Part shown: one piece after another, positions 26,833 to 36,545 of the stretch | Layout: the number at the start of each line of letters is the position of its first letter | Position numbering within the stretch: position 1 is the first letter of the stretch | Assembly: GCA_965225915.1 (NCBI GenBank) | Contig: OZ245326.1 | Span: 2,480,001 to 2,544,000 of the forward strand | Length of the DNA stretch: 64,000 bases | Origin: JAAXHH01 sp965225915 | GTDB lineage: Bacteria; JAAXHH01 | Direction of reading: 5' to 3' | Position numbers and translations under genes: made by a program | The notes under the pieces: model-generated | The model's database searches: none | The model's input: the letters and a program-made list of their open reading frames with translations, nothing else | What the model was told of the DNA's origin: nothing

Positions 26833-29800
26833 TTGCGTTACGCCGCCCTCGCCCTGGCCGCTTGCCTGACCCTGGTCTTCCTTGCCACGTGCGGCAAGGA
26901 CAGTCCGACCAAGCCCAAACCGCCCCAGCCGCCTCCAACGCCGCCTCCGGCGCCGGTCGAGACGCGGATTGCCGTCACGCCCTCGCCGCTTGCCTTCGCT
27001 TCCCTGGGACAGATACAACAGTTGACGGCCGTCGTGTACGATCAGAACAGCAGCGTCATAACGGGTGCCGTTGTGACCTGGTCGAGCGGTGATACAAACG
27101 TAGTCACCGTAACCGGACAGGGTTCGGTGCGGGCCGTGGGCATCGGAAGTACGCAGATCACGGCGCGGTCGGGAGGCGCGTCCGCGACCGTACCCGTCAA
27201 GGTAGCCCAGGAAGCCGCCAGCATACGGATTACCCCTGAAATGGTGGGGTTCGGTGCGGTTGGCCGGCAACAACAGCTTACCGCGGCCATATTGGACGGT
27301 AATCGCAATGAGATTCCCGGCGCGTCCGTGACCTGGTCTTCAAGCCGTCCATCGGTGGCGACCGTGACAGCCGACGGACTGGTAACGGCTGTGTCGAACG
27401 GCACGGCGCAAATCACCGCCACGTCAGGCAGGGTCTCCGCGACTGCTACGGTTACGGTTTCCCAGTTGGCTGAAAGTGTGACTATTCAGCCGATGTTCGC
27501 GCGGCTTGTATCGATCGGAGAGGTGATTCAGTTGACCGCCACGGTGGAAGACGGGGAGGGCAATGAGATAGAGGATTCCTCCGTGTCGTGGTCAAGCGGG
27601 GATCCTTCAGTGGCGTCCGTGGACAACGATGGCCTTGTCACCGCCATCGGCGGAGGAATGACCGACGTGACCGCAGCGTCGGGTGCAGCATCCGCCGCGA
27701 TTCCCGTCGCGGTCATGCAGGTAGTCGCCGCCCTCGAAGTGTCGCCTGCCACCGCCGCCCTGGTGGTGGGGGATACCCTGCAAATCACGACGCGCGCAAC
27801 GGACGCGCTGGGTGTTGAAGTTGCCGAAGCGAAGATTGACTGGTCGTCTTCCGACGAGGACGCGGCGACTGTGGATGCCGCTGGCGTGGTTATTGCGGTC
27901 GGGGCGGGTCCGGCGACCATTACCGCGGCATTGGGAGACGTGGCCGCGGAATCGTACCTGGAAATCGCGCCTCGCATACCCATGATGATCGAGGTAATGC
28001 CGGAATCGGTGTATCTTTCCGCTATCGGAGCGACGGCCATGCTGTCGGCGGTCGTCTATGATCAACGGGGCCGGTTGCTGGCGGACTTTCCGCATTCCTG
28101 GGAGAGCGCCGATCCCGTAGTGGCGGAAGTGGACGAGGTAGGACGGGTCGTTTCCGTCAGCGAAGGTTCAACTGAAATCACCGTCCGGGCGGAAGACGTG
28201 TCGGCGACGGTCCCCGCCGTCGTGAAACAAGTGGTCAGTGCGTTGACCATTTCCCGAATATCGGCCGAAATGGTGCTGGGGGATACGCTGCGGATCCGCG
28301 CCCAGGCCAGGGATGCCCTGAACGTGCCGGTAGCCAGCGCCATCATTGAATGGACCTCATCGGACGAGTCGGTGGCCGTGGTGGACTCGGAAGGCCTGGT
28401 TCGAGCGGTTGGCGAAGGTATAGCGGATATCACGGCCTCGGCAGGCGACGTGCACATCGCGGCGCGCATCACGGTTACGCATCCGGACAGACCGCTGCTC
28501 ACCATGCTGTACAACGCGTGGAACGGCACGAACTGGAATACGCAAACGAACTGGCTCAGCAACGAACCGCTGGACGAATGGCACGGGGTGACGATCGGCG
28601 ATGACAACCGGGTGTCGTCACTGAATCTCTCGAACAACAACCTCTCAGGATCCCTTCCACCCGTACTCGGCCAATTGTCAAGCCTCCAGGGGCTGGCGCT
28701 CAACGGCAATCGCCTGACAGGTCCTATACCGCCCGAGCTAGGCCTGGTTAGCGGCCTCACCCATCTTTATCTGTACGAAAACCAGCTATCGGGGGATATC
28801 CCGCCGGAATTGGGTCAACTGACCAACCTGGTTCACCTGTGTCTCGACAGAAACCGGCTGACGGGCGCACTCCCCGAGGAACTGGGCAATTTAGCGAACC
28901 TCGTCTGGCTGCACCTGTACCATAACTTCGACCTTGCAGGTCCCCTGCCCGCGTCGTTCACCGACCTTCGTCTCGACGCCCTGCTCCTGCAGGGGACGCA
29001 ACTGTGCATACCGGACGAACCCGCGATGCAGGCGTGGCTGGCCGATATAGAGGATGCCCGTGTTGCGGAGTGCGGGAGGTTGGACCCGGACCGCGATGCC
29101 CTGGTGGCGCTGTACCACGCGACCAATGGGGCGGACTGGATAGACAACACCAACTGGCTCAGCGAAATGCCGTTGAACACCTGGCACGGAGTCAATACCG
29201 ACACAAACGCCAGGGTGACGCATCTGAGGCTTGGCAGCAACAACCTTAACGGTACGCTTCCGGGAGAACTGGGGCAGCTTACCTTTCTCAGGATACTGCA
29301 CTTGGCGAGCAATGGATTGACAGGAAGGATCCCTTCCGAAATCGGCTATCTCGCTGACCTCGAAGAGATCTGGATCGATAAGAACTCGCTCATCGGTTCC
29401 ATACCGCCCGAGCTGGGCCAGCTGGAATCTCTCACCAATTTTAATGCATACGATAACCTGCTGTCAGGCGCAATACCATCCGAAATGGGACAGCTTTCGA
29501 ATCTCCAGTTTCTGAGTTTGAATAACAATAAATTGACCGGTTCCATTCCGCCGGAACTTGGACGGAACGTCTCGCTGAGTTGGCTGAGATTGAACCGCAA
29601 CGCATTGACCGGCGAGATACCCCCGGAACTGGGAAGGCTGGCCTTACTCAGGGGTCTGTTTCTGAGTTCCAACCAGTTAACCGGCGAGATCCCAACGGAA
29701 CTCGGAAACCTTACCGGCCTTCAGTACCTTGAACTGGGTTTCAACGGGCTTACCGGAACCATTCCGCCCCAATTGGGTGGGTTGCGAAAGCTATTGAATC

Positions 29801-32800
29801 TGCACCTGACCAGGAACCATCTGTCCGGCGTCCTCCCTCCCGAACTGGGTCAACTGACCAACCTCAATAGCATGAATATGGGTAGAAATCGTTTGACCGG
29901 TCCCATTCCATACTCTTACGGGCAGATATCCAATCTACGGATCCTGAGTCTATACGACAATCCGGGCCTGATCGGTCGCTTATCCCGCGAGTTTCTCCAT
30001 CTTGAGAACTTGGAGAGCATCGAGTTCAGCGGTACACAGGTGTGCGCACCAAATGACGCGGACTTTAGCGCGTGGCTTGCAGGCTTACGGAACAGAACCA
30101 TCGACCGATGCGGCACGCTGATTGTGGATCGTGGCATCCTGACCGTCCTGTATCACGCGACAGGCGGCCCGGACTGGGAGGTAGATACAAACTGGCAAAG
30201 CAATCTACCCCTGGATCAGTGGTACGGCGTGACAATCGACGAACAAGGCCGGGTTACCGCGTTGGACCTCTCCGATAATAACCTGGTTGGCACGATACCC
30301 AGCGAGTTGGCGAGACTGCCGTCCCTCCGCAGCCTGCATCTCGAAAACAACATGGGTCTTACGGGACCTCTACCGGTAGAGATAACCGGAATGCGGCTTG
30401 AAAGCCTCCAGCTTGCCGGTACGGGTCTGTGTGCATTCACCGACGATGTGTTTCAGCAGTGGCTTCTTTCCGTTCCGGACAGACAGGTATCATCGTGCGC
30501 AGCGCCGGAAGAACGCGACGCGCTCGTCGCCCTGTACAAAAGTCTGGGCGGCGCACGGTGGCGAAACAACAACCAATGGCTCAGTGATCGTCCCCTGTCA
30601 CAGTGGTATGGCATTACGACCAACGAAGCGGGCCGCATCGTTGGATTGGATTTAGACGGCAACAATCTGGTGGGGACTGTCCATCCGTTCGCTGGAAGTT
30701 TCGCCCATCTCGAGGTATTGAGTCTGGCAGGCAACTCGATCACCGGTGCTATACCGTCCAGCCTGGGTGATCTCTCAAATCTGAAAACGCTGATTCTCTC
30801 GGGAAACCGATTCGAGGGCGGTATCCCGCCGGCGCTGGGTGGCCTGGCTAGTCTCGAGTCGCTGGATCTCAGTGCCAATCGCCTTAGAGGCGGTATTCCC
30901 GCCGAACTTGGCGGACTTCCCAGCCTCAAACAGTTGATCCTGCACGGGAACGAACTCTCAGGCGGCATGCCGCCTTCTCTCGGCGGACTGTCCGGTCTTC
31001 GGCAGATGCTACTGAGTGAAAACGCATTGAGCGGCGAGATACCCCCGTCGTTGGGTGATCTTTCCACCCTTGAAAGCCTGAACCTGGCTGGCAACAGGTT
31101 GACGGGGAAAATCCCGCGGACATTCGGGAACCTCACCGCACTCAGAGAGCTTGATTTAACCGGTAACAGCGGCATGGCCGGCGCCTTGCCGAGTGGGGTC
31201 ATCCGGCTCGACCTGAACAAGTTTCATTTGCAGGATACGAGTATCTGCGTACCTCTGGATGATCAGTTCCAGTCCTGGTTCCAGGGCATTCCGGATCGAA
31301 ACGGCGCCAGCTGCCCGTCCGAGTTCCGGGCATTGGCCTCCCTTACCCAGGTGACCCAGACGCTGCAGGACCCCGTACCGCTCGTGGCCGGCCGGCCCGC
31401 GTTGCTGCGTGTGTTTCTCACTACCGATGGCGTCGTCGCCAACATGCCGCCGGTCCGGGTCACGTTCTTCGGGGAGGGTGCGGAGATACACAAGGTTGAG
31501 ATACCCGCGAGGGGCGACAACGTACCCGTGCGGATCGACGAGAACTCGCTCGGGAATTCGGCCAATGCGCTTGTGCCGGGGGAAGTGATCGTACCCGGGC
31601 TGGAACTGGTGGTCGAGGTCGATCCCGATGGAACGCTCGCCCCGGGAATCGACGTAGGCGGCCGTTACCCTGAAACTGGACGTACCAGCGTGGATGTTCG
31701 AGAGATACCGAACCTGGACCTGACCCTGGTACCCCTTCTCTGGAGCGAAGATCCGGACTACGCTGTCATATTGGAAACCACCGGACTGACCAGGGACGAT
31801 GAACTGTTTCGAATGACGCGCGACCTCCTGCCGATGGGGGATTTTGATTTCACGGTGCGTGAGCCGTTGTGGACTTCGGTGGACCCGGTCGCCAAGCGGT
31901 CCGAAGCGAACGTGCTATTCCGTGAACTGGGCGCCGCCCGTACCATGGACGGTTCCAGCAGGCATTACATGGGTGTCCTGCACCGGGTTTCCGGTCCCAC
32001 TCACTTTTCAGGTATTGCGGAACAACCCGGCTACCTGAGTCTTATCCGGGTCCATGACCGTGTCATTGCACATGCCCTCGGCCACAACATGAACCTCGGG
32101 CACGCCGATTGCGGACACGGATATCCCGTCAGAAACGACTATCCCCACGAGGACGGGGCCATCGGTTCCTGGGGCTACGATTTGCGCTCAAACCGTCTGA
32201 TACCTCCCGATACGCCAGATCTGATGACGAACTGCTGGCCTTCGTGGATCGGCGATTTCCAATTCAGAAAAGCGATACGATATCGCTTGAGCGATGAAGA
32301 GTTGCCTGTCACGATTTCCCCAAACACCGCAGATACCGGCCACTCTCTGCTGCTATGGGGCGGCCTGGACAGCGCGGGGGAACTCGTACTCGAGCCTGCT
32401 TTCGCCGTGGACGCTCCTTCAACGGTCCCGGGATCCAGCGGGCCGTACAAGATCTCCGGGGAAGACGCTTACGGAAACGTGCTGTTCACCCTGCGCTTCG
32501 ATATGCCCGATGTTGCCGACGGCGACGGAGGCGCCTTCGCGTTTGTGGTGCCCGTCCGTTCTGAATGGGCCGATCGCCTGTCGCACATAACGCTTTCAGG
32601 TCCTGAAGGCTTTGTTGAAATAGAAAGAGAAGGCAACAGTGCAGTCGCGCTGATTCTGGACAATGCCTCCGGCAGGATCCGGGGATTTGTGAGAGATCCC
32701 GCCGATCCGGGCTTATCCAATCGGGTTTCCAGGCGCGCTTCGCCCGACCTTAATGTGGACATAGTGATCAGCCGAGGGGTGCCGGACGGCGCGGCGTGGA

Positions 32801-32808
32801 ATCGGTGA
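26833..32808 (+). CDS. Giant Ig-like/LRR lipoprotein with a C-terminal metzincin-like domain
   Basis: 1991 residues from TTG 26833, which follows AGGAGG by nine bases. The lipobox is LATC. After a Pro-rich linker come six Big2 Ig-like repeats (about 45-550), each with a WSS or WESA hallmark. Four leucine-rich-repeat blocks follow (starting near residues 553, 752, 1098 and 1226), each introduced by an ALVALYHATNG-like cap and built from plant-like repeats such as LSGSIPPELG. From about residue 1496 is a domain with a zinc-protease histidine spacing (HALGHNMNLGH, residues 1747-1757), but the usual catalytic Glu is Ala1748. It is probably a surface adhesin or binding protein without peptidase activity. 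Confidence 0.85.
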   Translation: MRYAALALAACLTLVFLATCGKDSPTKPKPPQPPPTPPPAPVETRIAVTPSPLAFASLGQIQQLTAVVYDQNSSVITGAVVTWSSGDTNVVTVTGQGSVRAVGIGSTQITARSGGASATVPVKVAQEAASIRITPEMVGFGAVGRQQQLTAAILDGNRNEIPGASVTWSSSRPSVATVTADGLVTAVSNGTAQITATSGRVSATATVTVSQLAESVTIQPMFARLVSIGEVIQLTATVEDGEGNEIEDSSVSWSSGDPSVASVDNDGLVTAIGGGMTDVTAASGAASAAIPVAVMQVVAALEVSPATAALVVGDTLQITTRATDALGVEVAEAKIDWSSSDEDAATVDAAGVVIAVGAGPATITAALGDVAAESYLEIAPRIPMMIEVMPESVYLSAIGATAMLSAVVYDQRGRLLADFPHSWESADPVVAEVDEVGRVVSVSEGSTEITVRAEDVSATVPAVVKQVVSALTISRISAEMVLGDTLRIRAQARDALNVPVASAIIEWTSSDESVAVVDSEGLVRAVGEGIADITASAGDVHIAARITVTHPDRPLLTMLYNAWNGTNWNTQTNWLSNEPLDEWHGVTIGDDNRVSSLNLSNNNLSGSLPPVLGQLSSLQGLALNGNRLTGPIPPELGLVSGLTHLYLYENQLSGDIPPELGQLTNLVHLCLDRNRLTGALPEELGNLANLVWLHLYHNFDLAGPLPASFTDLRLDALLLQGTQLCIPDEPAMQAWLADIEDARVAECGRLDPDRDALVALYHATNGADWIDNTNWLSEMPLNTWHGVNTDTNARVTHLRLGSNNLNGTLPGELGQLTFLRILHLASNGLTGRIPSEIGYLADLEEIWIDKNSLIGSIPPELGQLESLTNFNAYDNLLSGAIPSEMGQLSNLQFLSLNNNKLTGSIPPELGRNVSLSWLRLNRNALTGEIPPELGRLALLRGLFLSSNQLTGEIPTELGNLTGLQYLELGFNGLTGTIPPQLGGLRKLLNLHLTRNHLSGVLPPELGQLTNLNSMNMGRNRLTGPIPYSYGQISNLRILSLYDNPGLIGRLSREFLHLENLESIEFSGTQVCAPNDADFSAWLAGLRNRTIDRCGTLIVDRGILTVLYHATGGPDWEVDTNWQSNLPLDQWYGVTIDEQGRVTALDLSDNNLVGTIPSELARLPSLRSLHLENNMGLTGPLPVEITGMRLESLQLAGTGLCAFTDDVFQQWLLSVPDRQVSSCAAPEERDALVALYKSLGGARWRNNNQWLSDRPLSQWYGITTNEAGRIVGLDLDGNNLVGTVHPFAGSFAHLEVLSLAGNSITGAIPSSLGDLSNLKTLILSGNRFEGGIPPALGGLASLESLDLSANRLRGGIPAELGGLPSLKQLILHGNELSGGMPPSLGGLSGLRQMLLSENALSGEIPPSLGDLSTLESLNLAGNRLTGKIPRTFGNLTALRELDLTGNSGMAGALPSGVIRLDLNKFHLQDTSICVPLDDQFQSWFQGIPDRNGASCPSEFRALASLTQVTQTLQDPVPLVAGRPALLRVFLTTDGVVANMPPVRVTFFGEGAEIHKVEIPARGDNVPVRIDENSLGNSANALVPGEVIVPGLELVVEVDPDGTLAPGIDVGGRYPETGRTSVDVREIPNLDLTLVPLLWSEDPDYAVILETTGLTRDDELFRMTRDLLPMGDFDFTVREPLWTSVDPVAKRSEANVLFRELGAARTMDGSSRHYMGVLHRVSGPTHFSGIAEQPGYLSLIRVHDRVIAHALGHNMNLGHADCGHGYPVRNDYPHEDGAIGSWGYDLRSNRLIPPDTPDLMTNCWPSWIGDFQFRKAIRYRLSDEELPVTISPNTADTGHSLLLWGGLDSAGELVLEPAFAVDAPSTVPGSSGPYKISGEDAYGNVLFTLRFDMPDVADGDGGAFAFVVPVRSEWADRLSHITLSGPEGFVEIEREGNSAVALILDNASGRIRGFVRDPADPGLSNRVSRRASPDLNVDIVISRGVPDGAAWNR

Positions 32809-32981
32809 ATCGTTGGGCGACTAGAGATTCCGAGGAACTGAAATACCTGGCGCTGGTTTTCTTGTGTGCTCCTTTCTTCGACAGTTGCCAATGAACGAAA
32901 AGTCGATTATGTTTTCCGAAACACCCCGTCAGAAATCAAATATCACATAGAGATCTCGAAAGATTGCCAAGGAGAACGCTC

Positions 32982-33875
32982 ATGGCCCTGACCGACGCGC
33001 AACAGGATGAGTTTCAAGACCGCGGAGTGCTCGTCGTCGAGGACGTGCTGACCGATGCCGACCTGGATCCCGTGATTGACACCATGTCCGAATTCATTGA
33101 CTGGAAAGCGCGGGACCTGCAGGCGGAGGGCAAGATCACCGACCTTTACGAGGACGAGCCCTTCATTACGCGTTACGCCCGGCTGTTCGCCCAGAGCACG
33201 GAGATCGGCCGCGGCATGGACATCTACGACCTGAGGGCGAAGCCGGTTTTCGATTTCCTGCGAAACGACAACCTGCTCGACGCCGTGGAATCGTTCCTCG
33301 GCCCCGAAATCACCTGTTCGCCCATCCAACACCTGCGGGGCAAGCCGCCGTCCCGCCTGGACGCCAGTCCTTCTTACAACGTACCCTGGCACCAGGATTC
33401 GGGCGTGAGCTGGGCGGAAACGGACCGCACCCTGGCGCTTACCTGCTGGCTTCCCCTGGTGGACGCCACGGTGGAACGGGGATGCCTGGAGGTGATCCCG
33501 GATGTGATTAAAACGGGCCATCTCTCCCACGTGTCGGACGGCGGCACTCGAATCAGGACGGACCTCATGCCCGAGACCGACGCGGAACCGGCGGAAGTAC
33601 GCAAGGGCGGGGTGGTTTTCCTGAGCCAATACACCCCCCACCGTTCCACGCCGAACCTGACGGAGTGGGATGTCCGCTGGAGCCTGGACCTGCGGTACGT
33701 AGCCTACGGCGAGCCTACGGGAAGACCCTTCTTCCCCGACTTCTGCGTGCGCAGCCGGTCAAACCCCGAGAGGGTACTTATCGATCACGAGGCCTGGGCC
33801 GAAAGTTGGGTCGCGGCCCTGAAGGAGCAGAACCGGAATCCCAAGCAGGCCCACAGGGTTACGGCACAAGGGTAA
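32982..33875 (+). CDS. Phytanoyl-CoA dioxygenase (PhyH) family protein
   Basis: 297 residues from ATG 32982, with AAGGAG about nine bases upstream; a TTG at 32964 precedes that site. The Fe(II) ligands are His and Asp in VPWHQDSGVSW and the distal His in TPHRSTPN. The C-terminal Arg expected to bind 2-oxoglutarate is likely in RSTPN or the following DVRWSLDLR. The family hydroxylates varied small molecules using 2-oxoglutarate and oxygen. It stands alone after a 170-bp gap; substrate unknown. Confidence 0.92.
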   Translation: MALTDAQQDEFQDRGVLVVEDVLTDADLDPVIDTMSEFIDWKARDLQAEGKITDLYEDEPFITRYARLFAQSTEIGRGMDIYDLRAKPVFDFLRNDNLLDAVESFLGPEITCSPIQHLRGKPPSRLDASPSYNVPWHQDSGVSWAETDRTLALTCWLPLVDATVERGCLEVIPDVIKTGHLSHVSDGGTRIRTDLMPETDAEPAEVRKGGVVFLSQYTPHRSTPNLTEWDVRWSLDLRYVAYGEPTGRPFFPDFCVRSRSNPERVLIDHEAWAESWVAALKEQNRNPKQAHRVTAQG

Positions 33876-33925
33876 GGGCCGTGCGTTTCGCGCGTGCCCG
33901 TTTGGAGACAATCATGCTTTGAGGA

Positions 33926-34141
33926 ATGATTTCAGGCGCCAGGTTTGGCGCTTTCCTAGGCAGTCTGATCATTCCCGGTCTGGGCCAGATGTACCAGGGC
34001 CGCAGGACGCATGCGATCGTGCACTTCGTCCTCGCCGTCGTGCTGTGGTCGTTCGGCTACGGCTGGGTCGTGCACATCGTGTCGGCGGTGGAAGCCGCCG
34101 CACAGCATCGGGGCGGTCAGAGTTGCGACACCGGGAACTGA
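33926..34141 (+). CDS. Small membrane protein, TM2-like
   Basis: 71 residues with two hydrophobic segments: a start GAFLGSLIIPGLGQMYQGRR and then AIVHFVLAVVLWSFGYGW. The PGLGQ motif after the first helix is typical of small TM2/YkoI-like and DUF5683-like membrane proteins. A TTGAGGA ribosome site is positioned just before the ATG. Role unknown. It is followed 60-100 bp downstream by a beta-propeller gene. Confidence 0.6.
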   Translation: MISGARFGAFLGSLIIPGLGQMYQGRRTHAIVHFVLAVVLWSFGYGWVVHIVSAVEAAAQHRGGQSCDTGN

Positions 34142-34241
34142 AGACGGGCCGCGCTGTACAAAAGAGTCAGATAATCACAACCTGAAGAGGGAGAGGTGCG
34201 CTTATGAGTTTCGGCAGCAATGGCGTACACATACGAAGTCC

Positions 34242-35072
34242 ATGAAGACTGGTGGACAGCTGCCCGAGGGTTGGTCCTTCGGATGGATCACCGGCGTGGC
34301 ATGCGATTCACAGGACCAGGTGTACGTCTATTCCAGGAGCGAACATCCCCTGATCGTCTTCGACCGGGACGGCCGGTTCGTCAAAACGATCGGGGACGGC
34401 ATATTGAAGGACGCCCACGGTATCTACATAGACGACGAGGACAACATCTTCCTGACCGACTGGCTGGATCACTGCGTCCGCAAGTTTGACTCGGACGGCA
34501 ACCTGGTGCTGACCATCGGCACGCCCGGGGAGCCCTCAGCCCGGGACGGAGACGCCTTCCGAAAGCCCACGGATGCGGCCGTCGCAGGTAACGGTGACAT
34601 CTATGTTTCCGATGGGTATGAAAATGCCCGGGTACATCGATACGACGCCGAGGGCAACCACATTCATTCCTGGGGCGGATGGGGGTCGGGTCCGAGCGAG
34701 TTCGAACTAAGCCACTGCGTGCGCATCGACCGCTACGACCGGCTGTGGGTGTGCGACCGAACCAACGAGCGGATCCAACTCTTCGACATTGAAGGCAACT
34801 ATCTCGAGGAACGCTCCGTGCCCGCCAAGCCCGACACGACCCACTTCGATCCGGTGGAAGACGTGGTCTACGTGGCCGAACTCGACCAGCAGGTCGGTAT
34901 CTACACCCTGGAAGGCGAGCTTCTCAGCCGCTGGGGCGGCGGACAGCGCAGCGACCGACCCGGCGAGTTTGCCGGGTGTCCCCATGGCATCTGGATGGAC
35001 TCACACGGCGATCTTTATGTAGGGGAAGTGCAGGCCGACGCCCGGCTGCAGAAGTTTGTGCGGAGGGGCTGA
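34242..35072 (+). CDS. NHL/SMP-30-like six-bladed beta-propeller protein (N terminus shifted by one base)
   Basis: 276 residues from ATG 34242. The propeller is clear: GWITGVACDSQDQVYVYSRS, DAHGIYIDDEDNIFLTDWLD, RKPTDAAVAGNGDIYVSDGY, CVRIDRYDRLWVCDRTNERI and CPHGIWMDSHGDLYVGEV, one per blade. Relatives are peptidylglycine or lactonase-like extracellular proteins. The normal N terminus lies just upstream in another frame (ATG 34220, MAYTYEVHEDW); dropping the T at 34253 gives EDWGQLPEGWSFG. A ribosome site GAGGGAGAGG precedes an ATG at 34204 in a third frame. So this gene is either frameshifted in the assembly or genuinely shortened. Confidence 0.75.
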   Translation: MKTGGQLPEGWSFGWITGVACDSQDQVYVYSRSEHPLIVFDRDGRFVKTIGDGILKDAHGIYIDDEDNIFLTDWLDHCVRKFDSDGNLVLTIGTPGEPSARDGDAFRKPTDAAVAGNGDIYVSDGYENARVHRYDAEGNHIHSWGGWGSGPSEFELSHCVRIDRYDRLWVCDRTNERIQLFDIEGNYLEERSVPAKPDTTHFDPVEDVVYVAELDQQVGIYTLEGELLSRWGGGQRSDRPGEFAGCPHGIWMDSHGDLYVGEVQADARLQKFVRRG

Positions 35073-35092
35073 GTCGGTCTACTCCATAGTGC

Positions 35093-35449
35093 TCAAGGCA
35101 CTGGCCTTATCAACTCTTCTGTCATCCCGAGATAACCTTCGATACGTGCCAGGCGAGTGTTTATGTCCTTCAATTCCGTTCGGATGGAAGTGAATCCTTC
35201 TCTCATTTCTGTTCGGACGGACGTGTATTCATCCTTCATCTCCTTCCTGGTGGATACAAGCTCATCCTTCATCTCCTTCCTGATGGCAATGAACTCATCC
35301 TTCATTACCGACCGAGTCAAAGCGAATCCTTCCCTCATTTCCTCGCGAAGATCATCGGTGGACTGACCGAAATAGGTTAACAGGCCAATCACGAGGATAC
35401 CGAAAGCCGATACAGCCTGAAGCCCCAGGATCAGGTTTTGTCTTTCCAT
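35093..35449 (-). CDS. Membrane-anchored hendecad coiled-coil protein
   Basis: 118 residues. The N-terminal helix NLILGLQAVSAFGILVIGLL is followed by 11-residue repeats: REEMREGFALT, RKEMKDELVST, RTEMREGFTSI, then a tail LARIEGYLGM. It shares QA, LVxxLT, ST.LR.EMREGF and RIEG.L with the gene at 42385-42630, so the two are paralogues. It lies convergent with the propeller gene, 20 bp away. Function unknown. Confidence 0.75.
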   Translation of the reverse strand: MERQNLILGLQAVSAFGILVIGLLTYFGQSTDDLREEMREGFALTRSVMKDEFIAIRKEMKDELVSTRKEMKDEYTSVRTEMREGFTSIRTELKDINTRLARIEGYLGMTEELIRPVP

Positions 35450-35569
35450 ACCAATGACTCCTCACTTTCTCCTTGATTAAATCCTCTGTCGATTCAACTT
35501 ATTGCAATTCAATTTCGATGTTGGATATGACAGCACATATAAGCTCTTAGTTCAGGGCGGTAAGCACAC

Positions 35570-36400
35570 TTGCGCATCATCGATCCCCACACCCACATCT
35601 GGATCAACGATCCTGCTTTCCCTTGGCCGACCGAGAAAGAGAACCCGGCCTTAGAGAATCGGACCGCCGAGATGCTGCTCGACCTGATGGACCGGCACGG
35701 CGTGGACAAGACGGTCCTGGTGCAATACATAGGCTACCTTTGGGACAACACCTACGTTTCCTACGTCCTGCGCAAATACTCGGACCGGTTCGCGGGTGTC
35801 TGCCGCGTCAACCCCGAAGATCCGGCCGCGCCTGATCACCTCCGTTATTGGGTCGGGGAGCACGGGTTCCAAGGGGTGCGGCTCAGCCCCTCCGAAGGAC
35901 CGGAGGGCGACTGGTTCCGAGGTCCATTCATGCCGCCGATCTTCCGGTGCGCCGAGGAGCTGAATGTAGCGCTTCTCATGCTCACGCGGTCCGGACGCCT
36001 GCCGGACCTCGCCAGGTTGCTCGACCGGTTCCCGGATCTCGACGTGGTCGTGGACCACATGGCGGACGCACGGCCCGATCGTCCGGAAGAGATCCAGGCC
36101 GTGTTGGACCTGGCTCGATATCCAAGAGTATACGTGAAGATCAGCCATACCCATTCCATTTCTAAGCAAGGCTATCCCTGGCGGGATACCCACGATATGG
36201 TCAAAGCGGTTTACCAGGCCTTCGGTGGTGACCGCATCATGTGGGCCACCGACTGGCCCGTCTGCCTATCGAGCGCAGAATACGGCCAAACCCTCTCGGT
36301 GGTCCGCGACGAGATGCCGTTTATCGCTCCCGAAGACATGGCCCGCGTGCTGGGAGGCACGGCCCTGGCTCTGTGGACCTTCGAAGATACGAAGGCCTGA
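35570..36400 (+). CDS. Amidohydrolase 2-family metal-dependent hydrolase
   Basis: 276 residues; the only usable start is TTG 35570, since a stop lies eight codons upstream. The TIM-barrel shows the metal motif IDPHTHIW, then GFQGVRLSP, DVVVDHMAD and MWATDWP, the usual ligand positions of COG3618-type enzymes. Such enzymes hydrolyse lactones, including L-rhamnono- and L-fucono-lactones, and decarboxylate aromatic acids. The nearby lactonase and propeller genes make a sugar-acid substrate plausible. Confidence 0.9.
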   Translation: MRIIDPHTHIWINDPAFPWPTEKENPALENRTAEMLLDLMDRHGVDKTVLVQYIGYLWDNTYVSYVLRKYSDRFAGVCRVNPEDPAAPDHLRYWVGEHGFQGVRLSPSEGPEGDWFRGPFMPPIFRCAEELNVALLMLTRSGRLPDLARLLDRFPDLDVVVDHMADARPDRPEEIQAVLDLARYPRVYVKISHTHSISKQGYPWRDTHDMVKAVYQAFGGDRIMWATDWPVCLSSAEYGQTLSVVRDEMPFIAPEDMARVLGGTALALWTFEDTKA

Positions 36401-36545
36401 AGTGGTCAAGTCGGTCAGGACAGCACCACCAGGACGCACGCGGGAAGGTCGCCGTGGTGACCTTGCATATATTTGTCGGTAAAACAGTGAGAATCTCGCA
36501 CGTAGTTTTAATAAAGGTAGTTGTTAAAACGGTAAAGGAGCACCC

